NCBI RefSeq assembly: GCF_003443895.1
Contig: NZ_QQOA01000025.1
Span: forward strand, 49,357-113,356
Direction: 5' to 3'
From: Paraburkholderia phosphatilytica
Lineage (GTDB): Bacteria; Pseudomonadota; Gammaproteobacteria; Burkholderiales; Burkholderiaceae
DNA length: 64,000 nucleotides
A program made the translations under genes and the position numbers. Of the stretch, positions 43,945 to 53,220 are shown piece by piece. Each line of letters opens with the position of its first letter. Positions within the stretch are counted from its first letter, which is position 1. The notes beneath the pieces were generated by a model, which saw nothing but the letters and a program-made list of their open reading frames with translations, ran no database searches and was not told the origin of the DNA.

Positions 43945-45183
43945 ATGGCAGCAATCGACCCACCGGTTTCCCTGCATCGCGAAACGGCGCCCACTAACGT
44001 CGCCCGCATCATCGAGAGCGACGCGGAAGCGCTCGACGTCGCACGCGAACTTGCCGCCCGGCTCGTGGAAGGTGCGGCACAGCGCGATCGCGAGCGGCGT
44101 TTGCCGCACGAGGAAATCGATTGGTTCTCGCAGTCGGGGTTGTGGGCGATCACGGTGCCGAGAGAATACGGCGGTGCGGGCGCGTCGTTCGTCACACTGG
44201 CGGAAGTGATCAGGATCGTTTCCGCGGCGGATCCGTCGCTGGGACAGCTGCCGCAGAATCACCTCGGGCTCGTCGACGTGATTGCGTTGACCGGCACGCC
44301 GGAGCAGAAACGTCACTTCTTCGGCGAAATCCTGGCAGGCAAGCGGTTCGGCAACGGCTTCTCGGAGAAGGGCACGAAAAACGTGCTCGACCTGAAGACG
44401 CGCGTGACGCGAGAAGGCGACAGCTACGTCGTGGAAGGTACCAAGTTCTATTCGACGGGCGCGCTGTTCGCGCACTACGTGCCGGTGCTCGGGCTCGACG
44501 ACGAGCGCAAGGGCTGGCTTGCATACATCCCGAAAGGCACGCCGGGTCTGTCCGTGATCGACGACTGGTCTGGTTTCGGACAGCGCACGACGGCGAGCGG
44601 CACGGTCGTGCTCGACCGCGTGCGCGTTCCCGCATCGCATGTGTTTCCCGCGTATCAGCTCTCCGACCTGCCGACACTGAACGGTCCGATCTCGCAGATC
44701 ATCCAGGCCGCGATCGATGCCGGCATCGCGCATGCCGCAGTGGCCGACACGCTGCGCTTCGTGCGCGAACGCACGCGGCCGTGGGTGGACAGCAACGTGG
44801 AACGCGCGAGCGACGATCCGCTGACGCTGCGCGAGATCGGCCGCCTGCATATCCAGCTGCACGCGGCCGATGCGTTGCTCGAACGCGCGGCGCGCGTGCT
44901 CGACGAGATCGCTGCGCAACCGCGGACGACCGAGGACGACGTGGCGCGCGCATCGGTGGCGGTGGGCGAGGCGAAAGTGCTGACCACCGAAATCGCGCTG
45001 CTTGCGGGGGAAAAACTGTTCGAGCTCGCGGGCACGCAGTCGACGCTGTCGGAGCACAACCTCGATCGACACTGGCGCAACGCGCGCACGCATACGCTGC
45101 ACGATCCGGTGCGCTGGAAGTATCACCTGGTCGGCAACTACTATCTGAACGGCGTGAAGCCGGCTCGCCATGCGTGGAATTGA
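43945..45183 (+). CDS. SfnB/DszC-like flavin monooxygenase
   Basis: A 412-residue protein of the acyl-CoA-dehydrogenase fold in the SfnB sulfur-acquisition group, related to DszC, which oxidises organic sulfides and sulfones with reduced flavin. Conserved blocks include VPREYGGAGASFVTLAEV, GQLPQNHLGLV, KFYSTGALFAHYVPV, DDWSGFGQRTTASGTV and the C-terminal HWRNARTHTLHDPVRWKYH typical of the group. It is followed after 18 bases by a DszA/NtaA-like monooxygenase gene, then a binding protein and an MFS gene, probably one operon. A flavin reductase is needed but not encoded nearby. Confidence 0.88.
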   Translation: MAAIDPPVSLHRETAPTNVARIIESDAEALDVARELAARLVEGAAQRDRERRLPHEEIDWFSQSGLWAITVPREYGGAGASFVTLAEVIRIVSAADPSLGQLPQNHLGLVDVIALTGTPEQKRHFFGEILAGKRFGNGFSEKGTKNVLDLKTRVTREGDSYVVEGTKFYSTGALFAHYVPVLGLDDERKGWLAYIPKGTPGLSVIDDWSGFGQRTTASGTVVLDRVRVPASHVFPAYQLSDLPTLNGPISQIIQAAIDAGIAHAAVADTLRFVRERTRPWVDSNVERASDDPLTLREIGRLHIQLHAADALLERAARVLDEIAAQPRTTEDDVARASVAVGEAKVLTTEIALLAGEKLFELAGTQSTLSEHNLDRHWRNARTHTLHDPVRWKYHLVGNYYLNGVKPARHAWN

Positions 45184-45201
45184 AGGAACGGTGAACCGGC
45201 C

Positions 45202-46587
45202 ATGACGAGACAGATCCGCCTCAACGCGTTCGACATGAACTGCGTCGGGCATCAGTCGCCCGGCTTGTGGGCGCATCCGCGCGACCGTTCGTGGCGCTAC
45301 AAACAGCTCGACTACTGGACCGATCTCGCGAAGCTGCTGGAACGCGGCCGCTTCGACGGGCTGTTCATCGCCGACGTGCTCGGCATCTACGACGTCTATC
45401 AGGGCAGCGGCGAAGCGGCGATCCGCCAGGCCGCACAGGTGCCCGTGAACGACCCGATCCTGCTGGTGTCGGCGATGGCGAACGTCACGCAGCATCTCGG
45501 CTTTGGCGTGACCTGCTCGCTGTCGTACGAGCATCCGTATCCGTTCGCGCGCCGCATGTCGACGCTCGACCATCTGACCAACGGCCGCGTCGGCTGGAAC
45601 ATCGTCACGTCGTATCTGGACAGCGCGGCGCGCAACGTCGGCCTGCCGGCACAGGCAAATCACGACGAACGCTATGCGCTCGCCGAAGAGTACCTGGAGG
45701 TCTGCTACAAGCTGTGGGAAGCGTCGTGGGAAGACGATGCCGTGGTGCGCGACGCTGCGCGGCAGGTTTTCACGGAGCCGTCGAAAGTGCATCCGATCGG
45801 CCATCACGGACACTATTTCGACGTGCCCGGCATCCACCTGTGCGAGCCGTCGCCGCAGCGCACGCCGGTGCTCTACCAGGCCGGCGCGTCGAAACGCGGG
45901 AAGGACTTCGCCGCGCAGCATGCCGAATGCATCTTCATCGCGGCGCCGTCGCGCGTGATCCTGAAGGACTTCGTGAAGGACATACGCGCGCGCGTGAAGG
46001 CGTTCGGCCGTGATCCGCACGACGTGCTGATCTTCAACCTGCACACGGTTGTCACGGGCCGCACTGAAGCCGAAGCGCACGCGAAGCATGCGGACTACCG
46101 CCGCTATGCGAGCGACGAAGGCGCGCTCGCGCTGATGTCGGGCTGGACCGGCATCGACCTGTCCAGGTACGACCTTGACGAACCGCTGCGGCATGTGGAG
46201 AGCAACGCGGTGCAGTCCGCCGTGGAGGCGCTGTCGAGCGCCGATCCGACGCGTGTGTGGACCGTGCGCGAGATCGCGAAGTGGGGCGGCATAGGCGGGC
46301 TCGGGCCGCTGACGGTCGGCGATCCGGTGCAGGTGGCGGACGAACTGCAGTCGTGGGTCGAGGAGACCGACGTCGACGGCTTCAACCTCGCGTATGCGCT
46401 CACGCACGAGACCTTCAGCGACTTCGTCGAACTCGTCGTGCCGGAACTGCAGCGGCGCGGCGTCTACAAGACCGACTACGCGAGCGGCACGTTGCGCGAG
46501 AAGCTGCACGCACGCGGCCCACGCCTCGCCGATCCGCATCCGGGCGCGTGGTATCGCCGCGTGCCGCATGCGGAGCCGGCAGTCTGA
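45202..46587 (+). CDS. LLM-class FMN monooxygenase (NtaA/SnaA/DszA type)
   Basis: A 461-residue luciferase-like flavoprotein. It has the family start (IRLNAFDMNCVGHQSPGLWA), the central STLDHLTNGRVGWNIVTSY, and the FMN-site region SPQRTPVLYQAGASKRGKDF. Relatives such as DszA, SnaA, NtaA and dimethyl-sulfone monooxygenase cleave C-S or C-N bonds using FMNH2 from a separate reductase. Paired with an SfnB/DszC-like partner it could carry out oxidation followed by C-S cleavage of an organosulfur compound. Substrate unknown. Confidence 0.9.
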   Translation: MTRQIRLNAFDMNCVGHQSPGLWAHPRDRSWRYKQLDYWTDLAKLLERGRFDGLFIADVLGIYDVYQGSGEAAIRQAAQVPVNDPILLVSAMANVTQHLGFGVTCSLSYEHPYPFARRMSTLDHLTNGRVGWNIVTSYLDSAARNVGLPAQANHDERYALAEEYLEVCYKLWEASWEDDAVVRDAARQVFTEPSKVHPIGHHGHYFDVPGIHLCEPSPQRTPVLYQAGASKRGKDFAAQHAECIFIAAPSRVILKDFVKDIRARVKAFGRDPHDVLIFNLHTVVTGRTEAEAHAKHADYRRYASDEGALALMSGWTGIDLSRYDLDEPLRHVESNAVQSAVEALSSADPTRVWTVREIAKWGGIGGLGPLTVGDPVQVADELQSWVEETDVDGFNLAYALTHETFSDFVELVVPELQRRGVYKTDYASGTLREKLHARGPRLADPHPGAWYRRVPHAEPAV

Positions 46588-46634
46588 CTGCGCGCGAAAA
46601 CATTCAAATCATTACGACGAAAGGGGAACTACCA

Positions 46635-47753
46635 ATGACTCGCTCGAACGAGAAAGAAACCGTCACGCGCACCGCAGCCGCGCAGCATCGCCGACGCACA
46701 TCGCGCATCAGCGCCGCGTTCAGCGCCATCGCACTCGCCACCGCCGCGCTCGGCTTGAGCCACGCGGCGTGCGCGGCCGGCGTGCAGGGCGCGCCGGCGC
46801 CGTTCGACAAAGGCGGCGTGAAAATCGCGCTCGTCAACTATCTGTCGACGGGCGACTTCTTCCAGGCCTATGAAGCGGGCGCGCAGAAACAGGCGAAAGC
46901 GCTCGGCGTCGATCTGCGCATCTACGAAGGCCGTCAGGACGCGGCCGAAGAGCGCGAGCAGATCCAGCAGGCGATCAGCCTTGACGTATCCGCGATCATC
47001 GTGAATCACGGCTTGCCGGAATCGCTCAAAGACGTCGTACAGCGCGCGCTCGACAAGGGCATCAAGGTCGTCGCGTTCGACGTCAACCTCGACAACCCAA
47101 AGGTGCCGCAGATCGAACAGAGCGACGAAGACCTCGCGACGCTGCTGCTGCAGCAGGCGGTGAAGGACAACGGCAGCGCGTTTTCAGCGGGCTACGTGTA
47201 TGTGGCGGGTTTCGCGCCGCTCGATCGCCGCGACGCCGTGTGGCGCACGTTCAAGACCGCGCATCCGGGCGTGCAGGAAAAAGCGCGCTGGGGCACGGTG
47301 GACAACCCGATCGCCGAATCCGTCGCGAATCAGGCGGCCGCCGCGTATCGTGCGCATCCGGACATCCGCGTCGTGTTCGCGCCGTACGACGAGTTCGCGC
47401 GCGGCGCGAAGCTTGCGGCCGACGAAGCGAACCTCGACGCGAAGCTGCGCATCTACAGCGCGGACATCTCGACGGCCGACATCGAAGCGATCTGTGCGCC
47501 GGGCAGCCCGTGGGTCGCGACCGCGGCCACCAATCCGGCGGTGGTCGGCGCGGTGTCGGTGCGCGCCGCGGCGCTGCTGGTGGCGGGACAGGACCCGGGG
47601 CGTCACATCAGCGTGAAGCCGACATTGATCACGCGAGACGATCTCGTGAAGAACGACATTCACACGATGGCCGAGCTCGGCGCGAAATTCCCCGCGTTCC
47701 GCACGAGCGACGCGGCGACGGCCGCGTGGATTCCGGGCAACCGTAACGACTGA
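46635..47753 (+). CDS. Sugar-type ABC binding protein in monooxygenase operon
   Basis: A 372-residue protein. The start at MTRSNEKETVTRTAAAQ follows AAAGGGG. It has a rather long signal region ending in ALGLSHAACA, then a type I binding fold (VKIALVNYLSTGDFFQAYEA, SLDVSAIIVNHGLPESL, KVVAFDVNLDNPKVP). No ATPase or permease is in its operon. The ATPase-permease pair at 36343-38936 lacks a binding protein of its own, so the two may work together despite an 8 kb gap. It is 47 bases after the monooxygenase gene and 15 before the MFS gene. Confidence 0.85.
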   Translation: MTRSNEKETVTRTAAAQHRRRTSRISAAFSAIALATAALGLSHAACAAGVQGAPAPFDKGGVKIALVNYLSTGDFFQAYEAGAQKQAKALGVDLRIYEGRQDAAEEREQIQQAISLDVSAIIVNHGLPESLKDVVQRALDKGIKVVAFDVNLDNPKVPQIEQSDEDLATLLLQQAVKDNGSAFSAGYVYVAGFAPLDRRDAVWRTFKTAHPGVQEKARWGTVDNPIAESVANQAAAAYRAHPDIRVVFAPYDEFARGAKLAADEANLDAKLRIYSADISTADIEAICAPGSPWVATAATNPAVVGAVSVRAAALLVAGQDPGRHISVKPTLITRDDLVKNDIHTMAELGAKFPAFRTSDAATAAWIPGNRND

Positions 47754-47768
47754 TATCGAGGCGCCATC

Positions 47769-49259
47769 ATGTCCACCATCGCCGTACCGTCCAGGTCGGA
47801 CGAACGCGCCGCCGTCGATGCGGGCGCATCTTCCAGCCGCACCATCATCCGCACCGCGCAGGACGTCGCAAATATCGTGAATGCCGGCGCCGCGCGCGGC
47901 AGCAACGCGCGCATCGTGATTGCGATCGCGCTGGGCGGCGTGTTTCTCGACGCCTACGATCTCACGTCGCTCGCCTACGGCGTGAAAGACATCGCGCGCG
48001 AATTCGCGCTCACGCCCGTGCAGATAGGCATCGTGTCCGCATCGATTGCGTTCGGCGCGATTCTCGGCGCGCTGTTCGGCGGTTATCTGACTGACCGCAT
48101 CGGCCGCTATCGTGTCTTCATGGCCGACATGCTGTTCTTCGTCGTGGCCGCGATCGCCGCGGGGCTTGCGCCGAACGTCTGGGTGCTCGGCGGCGCGCGC
48201 TTCCTGATGGGCGTCGGCGTCGGGCTCGACCTGCCGGTGGCCATGGCGTTTCTCGCGGAGTTCTCACGGGTGGCGGGGCGCGGCAACAAGGCCGCGAGCG
48301 TCGCCGCATGGTGCCCGGCATGGTACGCGGCCACGAGCACCTGCTATCTGCTGATTCTCGCGCTCTACGCGGTGTTGCCCGAGCATCAGCTCGGCTGGCT
48401 GTGGCGCGTGACGCTCGCGTTCGGCGCAGTACCCGCGCTCGTGATCATTCTGGTGCGCAGCCGCTATATCAGCGAATCGCCGCTGTGGGCCGCGAATCAG
48501 GGCGATCTGGACGAGGCCGCGCGGATCCTCAAACGTTCGTATGGCGTCGATGCGGTGGTGGCACGCGACCTCAGCGGCACGACGGCGGCGACGACCGCAC
48601 CCCGCTCAGCGCGCTGGCGCAATTACGGTGTCCTGTTCAACGCCACCTACCGCCGCCGCACGATTCTCGCCGCGACGATCGGCGCGGCGTCGTCGTTCGG
48701 CTACAACGCGATCGTGTTCGGGTTGCCCGTCATCATCGCGAGCTTCCTGAAGCAGGGGACGCTCACGACCATCGTCGCGTCGCTCACGCTCAACCTGCTG
48801 TTCGCGTTCGTGGGCGGATTGATCGGCGTGCGGACCGCGCCGACGATCGGCGCGTGGAAGATGACCGTGGCCGGTCTGACGCTGCAGTTCGTGTCGGTGA
48901 TCGGACTTGCGCTGATCGGTCATCCGTCGGGCGGCGCGTTCGTCGCGCTCGCGATCCTGCTGCTGGGCGGCTATCTGTTCGGACAGGGCTTCGGTCCGGG
49001 CTCGCATGCGATGACGTATGCGTCGCTCAGCTATCCGACCTCGCTTCGCGGCATCGGCGTCGGCTTCAACCAGACGCTCGTGCGTTCGGCATCGACGGTG
49101 TCGCTGTTCCTGTTCCCGGTGCTCGCGGCGGCGCTCGGCACGAAGGTGTTCTGGGTGATCGCGTTCGCGCCGCTGACGTCGCTGCTGATGTTGCTCGCGA
49201 TCCGCTGGGAGCCGTCGGGCTACGACATCGATCGCGAGGATTACGCGGTCGCTAATTGA
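47769..49259 (+). CDS. MFS transporter
   Basis: A 496-residue transporter with about twelve membrane helices, a 50-residue cytoplasmic N-terminus, and the MFS loop motifs GGYLTDRIGRYRVF and RFLMGVGVGLDLPVAMAFLA. It is close to the sugar-porter-like/metabolite-symporter groups. As the last gene of the sfnB-monooxygenase-binding protein operon it could import the sulfur compound or export a desulfurised product. It is followed by a hairpin at 49276-49299. Confidence 0.85.
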   Translation: MSTIAVPSRSDERAAVDAGASSSRTIIRTAQDVANIVNAGAARGSNARIVIAIALGGVFLDAYDLTSLAYGVKDIAREFALTPVQIGIVSASIAFGAILGALFGGYLTDRIGRYRVFMADMLFFVVAAIAAGLAPNVWVLGGARFLMGVGVGLDLPVAMAFLAEFSRVAGRGNKAASVAAWCPAWYAATSTCYLLILALYAVLPEHQLGWLWRVTLAFGAVPALVIILVRSRYISESPLWAANQGDLDEAARILKRSYGVDAVVARDLSGTTAATTAPRSARWRNYGVLFNATYRRRTILAATIGAASSFGYNAIVFGLPVIIASFLKQGTLTTIVASLTLNLLFAFVGGLIGVRTAPTIGAWKMTVAGLTLQFVSVIGLALIGHPSGGAFVALAILLLGGYLFGQGFGPGSHAMTYASLSYPTSLRGIGVGFNQTLVRSASTVSLFLFPVLAAALGTKVFWVIAFAPLTSLLMLLAIRWEPSGYDIDREDYAVAN

Positions 49260-49275
49260 AGGGGGCGAGACGATG

Positions 49276-49299
49276 ACGCGCGGCAGTTCCGCCGCGCGT
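49276..49299. terminator. GC-rich hairpin between convergent genes
   Basis: A perfect 9-base-pair stem ACGCGCGGC / GCCGCGCGT with a six-base loop, in the 74-base gap between the MFS gene and the convergent sulfonate binding-protein gene. Only a weak T-rich tail (TTGCATTTCATT) follows on the right, so termination strength is uncertain. Confidence 0.55.
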
Positions 49300-49333
49300 T
49301 GCATTTCATTCGAATGATTCCGCAGGCATCGCG

Positions 49334-50389
49334 TCACTGCGCCGCGGTCGTGGCGGATGGCGTCCAGATACGGATATCGGTCGCTTTCAGCGCGTTCGGG
49401 ATCATGCCGGCCGAGTGATACATGTCCGCGATGCGCTGCTGCTCGCCGAGCTGGTCGCGCTGCACGGGCACGATACGGTAGCTGCGGCGGCTGTTCGCGA
49501 GTTCGACCGTCGGCGCCGGAATATTGCGCCAGAGCGGGCTGAGAATCCGCGCGGCGTCCTGCGGGTGCGCCTTCACCCACTGGCCGGTCTCGTCGAGCGC
49601 CTGAAACACGGTGCGCAGTACGTCCGGATGGTTCGCGGGGAATGATGTTTTTGCGGTATAGAAGCGGTTGTACTGCACGAGTCCATCACGGCCGTCGGCA
49701 ATCACGCGCGCCTTGCCATCGCGCTGTTCGGCCGCGAGGAACGGATCCCAGATCACCCAGGCGTCGATGTTGCCGCCGCGGAACGCGGCGAGCGCATCGG
49801 GCGCTTCCAGATATCGCACGTTGACGTCGTTGACCGCGAGGCCAGCCTTGCGCAACGCGGCCAGCAGCAGATAGTGGCAGCCCGAGCCTTTGGCCACCGC
49901 GATGCGCTTGTGCCTCAGATCGGCGACGCTATGGATGGTCGAATCCGACGGCACGATGATAGCCTGCGCGGAGGGTGCGGATGTCTCTTCCGCGTAGTAG
50001 GTGAGCGGCGCGCTGGCGGCTTGCGTGAAGAGTGCGAATGCGTCCGCGACATCCGCGTTCAGATCGACGCTTGCGCTGTTCATGGACTCGAGCAGTTCTG
50101 CCGATATTTCATGCCAGCTGACGTCGTAGCCCTGCGCGTTGAGCCGCTTCTCGAGTTCGCCGCTGCGCTTGAGCAGGGTGAAGAGTGTCGACGAGCGCTG
50201 ATAGCTGATCGACACCGTCTCGCGTGCAACGGCGCTTCCGCACCATGCGGCGGCGGTGAGCGCGACCCCTGCGCCAAGCACGGCACACGTGAGCTTGCGA
50301 CGCAGCGTGTGCGGCGTGCGAAGCGTCGCCGCCATATGTGACGCGCGAAGCACGCGCAGCGAGCGAACGACCTGACGGAAAGCGTGCAT
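49334..50389 (-). CDS. Sulfonate ABC transporter binding protein (SsuA-like)
   Basis: A 351-residue protein of the SsuA/NMT1-type binding fold. After a signal peptide (CAVLGAGVALTAAAWCGSAVA) come VSISYQRSSTLFTLLKRSGELEKRL, LNADVADAFALFTQAASAPL, KRIAVAKGSGCHYLLLAALRKAG and GNIDAWVIWDPFLAAEQRDGKARV-type blocks shared with aliphatic-sulfonate binding proteins. ATG 50335 is an alternative start. The matching SsuB and SsuC genes are absent, so it must use a transporter elsewhere. DszB desulfinase shares the fold, but the clear signal peptide argues for a binding protein. A TATAGT at 50427-50422 on this strand could be its -10. Confidence 0.85.
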   Translation of the reverse strand: MHAFRQVVRSLRVLRASHMAATLRTPHTLRRKLTCAVLGAGVALTAAAWCGSAVARETVSISYQRSSTLFTLLKRSGELEKRLNAQGYDVSWHEISAELLESMNSASVDLNADVADAFALFTQAASAPLTYYAEETSAPSAQAIIVPSDSTIHSVADLRHKRIAVAKGSGCHYLLLAALRKAGLAVNDVNVRYLEAPDALAAFRGGNIDAWVIWDPFLAAEQRDGKARVIADGRDGLVQYNRFYTAKTSFPANHPDVLRTVFQALDETGQWVKAHPQDAARILSPLWRNIPAPTVELANSRRSYRIVPVQRDQLGEQQRIADMYHSAGMIPNALKATDIRIWTPSATTAAQ

Positions 50390-50691
50390 GACGAAAGGCC
50401 CCGTTTGATGTGGAGCCGCCGACTATAGAGGAGCAGCGCGCGCGTCCAAATCTCGATCTCGCGGATCGATAGCGCCAAACGCGCGTTGCGTTGCGTCCCC
50501 GCCCCGCGCGAAGCCGTAAGCACGAGTGCCGATAAGCAATTGCCAAATCGCTGGTAGGCGCCGCCGCCGCGCGCTGGTCCAATGGAGGCTTGCCCGTCGA
50601 TGCGACGCGCGCGGCGAATCCGTCCCGTGACGGCGCAACGCGCGAGCCACGAAGCGGGCGATCCCGTCAGCCCGATCCCGAATCGATTACC
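50390..50691. promoter_or_regulatory. Divergent region of SsuA-like and second sfnB operon
   Basis: 302 bases. A leftward TATAGT (50422-50427) with a weak TTTGGA 17 bases upstream is the only promoter-like pair I see. Frames across the region that extend the rightward gene lack a start signal better than ATG 50692. Confidence 0.35.
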
Positions 50692-51942
50692 ATGCCGACA
50701 CACCACGCCACACCCGATAGCGGCCGCGTTCCGCCACCGCCCGACCCCAGCCGGGTGCAACGCATTGCCGGCGACGCCGCCGCGCTCGCCGCCGCGCGCA
50801 CGCTTGCGGCAAGCTTCGCGGGCGGCGCGTCCGAACGTGACCGCGAACGTCGTCTGCCGTGGGCGGAACTCGATCAGTGGTCGGAAAGCGGGCTCGGCGC
50901 GATCACGGTGCCGCGCGACCATGGCGGCGCGGACGTGTCGTTCGCGACGCTCGCCGAGGTGTTCGTGATTCTCTGCGAAGCCGATCCCGCGCTCGGCCAG
51001 ATTCCTCAGAACCACTTCGGCGTGCTGGGCGTGCTGCGCGAAATCGGCACGCCTGCGCAGCAGGCGCGCTTCTATCGCGAGGTGCTGGACGGGCGGCGGC
51101 TCGGCAACGCCGGGCCCGAGCGCCGCTCGGCGACGTCGCGCACCATTCTGCAGAGCGGGACGCGTCTGCGCGCGACGCCGGATGGCCTGCGCCTGTCGGG
51201 GCATCGCTTCTATTCGACGGGCGCGCTGTTCGCGCACCGCGTGCCCGCCCGCGCCACCGACGACGAAGGTCGCGCGGTCCAGGTGTGGGTGCCGCGCGAT
51301 GCGCCGGGCCTGTCCGTGATCGACGACTGGAGCGCGTTCGGCCAGCGGACCACCGCGAGCGGCAGCGTCGTATTCGACCACGTGCCGATCGATCCGGACG
51401 ACGTGTTGCCGGTCTGGCAACTGGCCGACCGGCCGGGTCTCTTCGGCCCGACCTCGCAGTTGATCCAGGTGGCCATCGATCAGGGCATCGCGCAGGCCGC
51501 GATGGAGGACGCACTCGCGTTCGTGCGCGACCGCGCGCGGCCGTGGATCGACTCGGGGCTGGAACGCGCAACCGACGACCCGTACATCATCGGCGACGTC
51601 GGCCGTCTGCTGGTGGATCTGCATGCCGCGCATGCGGTGCTGCTCGAAGCAGGGCACGCGCTGGATGCGATCGCGGCAGCGCCGCTCGATGCCGATGCGA
51701 GCGCGCGCGCCTCCGTTGCGGTGGCCGAAGCGAAGGTGCTGACCACGCGGATCGCGCTCGATGCGAGCGAAAAGCTCTTCGAACTCGCGGGCTCAGCGTC
51801 CACGCGCGCCGCGCACAACCTGGACCGCCACTGGCGCAACGCGCGCACGCACACGTTGCACGATCCGCTGCGCTGGAAGCTGCATCTGCTCGGCAATTAC
51901 CACCTGAATCATGTGTTGCCTGCACGGCATTCGTGGAACTGA
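50692..51942 (+). CDS. SfnB/DszC-like flavin monooxygenase (second copy)
   Basis: A 416-residue protein of the same group as the gene at 43945. Shared blocks: RDRERRLPWAELDQWSESGL, VPRDHGGADVSFATLAEVF, GQIPQNHFGVLGV, RFYSTGALFAHRVP, DDWSAFGQRTTASGSVVF and HWRNARTHTLHDPLRWKLH. The start at MPTHHATPDSG removes an unconvincing N-terminal extension. It is the first of three tightly packed genes (3-base gap, then 1-base overlap) that form a second monooxygenase operon. Confidence 0.87.
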   Translation: MPTHHATPDSGRVPPPPDPSRVQRIAGDAAALAAARTLAASFAGGASERDRERRLPWAELDQWSESGLGAITVPRDHGGADVSFATLAEVFVILCEADPALGQIPQNHFGVLGVLREIGTPAQQARFYREVLDGRRLGNAGPERRSATSRTILQSGTRLRATPDGLRLSGHRFYSTGALFAHRVPARATDDEGRAVQVWVPRDAPGLSVIDDWSAFGQRTTASGSVVFDHVPIDPDDVLPVWQLADRPGLFGPTSQLIQVAIDQGIAQAAMEDALAFVRDRARPWIDSGLERATDDPYIIGDVGRLLVDLHAAHAVLLEAGHALDAIAAAPLDADASARASVAVAEAKVLTTRIALDASEKLFELAGSASTRAAHNLDRHWRNARTHTLHDPLRWKLHLLGNYHLNHVLPARHSWN

Positions 51943-51945
51943 ACG

Positions 51946-53220
51946 ATGAAGACCGATCTTGCTGCCGCACTCGATGAGCGTGTGGGTTCCACCGCATCCG
52001 GCGTTTTACATGGAGTCGGCTCTTCGATACCCGCCGTGCCCGCACGCATTGCCAGCGATGCGGAAGCGCTGGAAGCCACGCGCAAGCTCGCCGCCCAGTT
52101 CGCCGTGGATGCCGCGTTGCGCGACCGCGAACGGGTATTGCCATGGGCCGAGCTCGACGCGTTCGTCGCGAGCGGCCTGTGGACCATCACCGTGCCGCGC
52201 GAGTACGGCGGCCCGGCCGTGACGGCGGGCACACTCGCTGAAGTGACGGCGACGATCTCTGCGGCCGACGGCTCGCTCGGCCAGATTCCGCAGAATCATT
52301 TCTACGCGCTCGAAGTGCTGCGCGTGGGCGGCAGCGCCCAGCAGCAGCGCTTTTTCTACGAACGTGTGCTGGCAGGGGAGCGCTTCGGCAATGCGCTCGC
52401 CGAAATCGGCCAGCGGGATTTCACGCGTCGCACCCGGCTCACGCGTGCGGCCGACGGCTGGCATGTGGACGGCCGCAAGTTCTATTGCACCGGTGCGTTG
52501 TACGCGCACTGGGTCCCGACCCTCGTCGTGGCCGAAGAGGACGGTCGCGACGTTACGTGGTTCGTGTTCGTGCCGCGCAACGCGCCCGGCGTGACGGTGA
52601 CCGACGACTGGGACGGTTTCGGTCAGCGCGTGACGGGCAGCGGCTCCGTGCAGTTCGAGCACGTGCGCGTCGAGCCGGGTTGGGTCGTGCCGTTCCAGAG
52701 CTCGTTCGAACGGCCGACGACGATCGGACCGCTCGCGCAGATCATGCACGCGGCGATCGATCTGGGCCAGGCGCGCGGTGCGTTCGCGGCCGCGCTCGAC
52801 CTCGTGCGCGAGCACGCGCGGCCCTGGATCGACGCGAAGGTCGAACGCGCCGCCGACGATCCGCTCGCCATCGCGCAGTTCGGCGATCTTGCGGCGCGGT
52901 TGCGCGCGGCCGAAGCGCTGCTGCGCCGCGCGGGCCGCTTCGTCGATGCGGCGCAGGCCGCGCCGGACGAACACTCGGTGGCTGAAGCTTCGATCGCGGT
53001 GGCCGAGGCGCGCGCCGCGACTACCACGATTTCGCTCGACGCGGGCTCGCGCCTCTTCGAACTCGCAGGCACGGCGGCGACGCTCGACGGTCTCGGCCTC
53101 GACCGCTTCTGGCGCAACGCGCGCACGCACACGCTGCACGACCCGGTGCACTGGAAATACCACGCAATCGGCAACTTCCATCTGAACGGCAAGCGGCCGC
53201 CGCGGCACGGAGCGCTGTAA
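51946..53220 (+). CDS. SfnB/DszC-like flavin monooxygenase (third copy)
   Basis: A 424-residue paralogue of the previous gene, starting three bases after its stop. Blocks: RDRERVLPWAELDAFVASGL, VPREYGGPAVTAGTLAEV, GQIPQNHFYALEV, KFYCTGALYAHWVPTL (cysteine in place of the serine seen in the other copies), DDWDGFGQRVTGSGSV and FWRNARTHTLHDPVHWKYH. Two adjacent SfnB-type proteins may form a heteromer or act on different oxidation states. Its stop overlaps the next start (TAATG). Confidence 0.87.
   Translation: MKTDLAAALDERVGSTASGVLHGVGSSIPAVPARIASDAEALEATRKLAAQFAVDAALRDRERVLPWAELDAFVASGLWTITVPREYGGPAVTAGTLAEVTATISAADGSLGQIPQNHFYALEVLRVGGSAQQQRFFYERVLAGERFGNALAEIGQRDFTRRTRLTRAADGWHVDGRKFYCTGALYAHWVPTLVVAEEDGRDVTWFVFVPRNAPGVTVTDDWDGFGQRVTGSGSVQFEHVRVEPGWVVPFQSSFERPTTIGPLAQIMHAAIDLGQARGAFAAALDLVREHARPWIDAKVERAADDPLAIAQFGDLAARLRAAEALLRRAGRFVDAAQAAPDEHSVAEASIAVAEARAATTTISLDAGSRLFELAGTAATLDGLGLDRFWRNARTHTLHDPVHWKYHAIGNFHLNGKRPPRHGAL

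Noticed and set aside
43789..46569. A 926-codon minus-strand frame opposite the sfnB-like and monooxygenase genes
   Set aside because: Antisense to two clearly conserved genes, with no recognisable motif of its own.
49334..50389. DszB-type desulfinase completing a Dsz pathway
   Set aside because: It shares the binding-protein fold, but a clear N-terminal signal peptide and sulfonate-binding-protein motifs favour a periplasmic binding protein.
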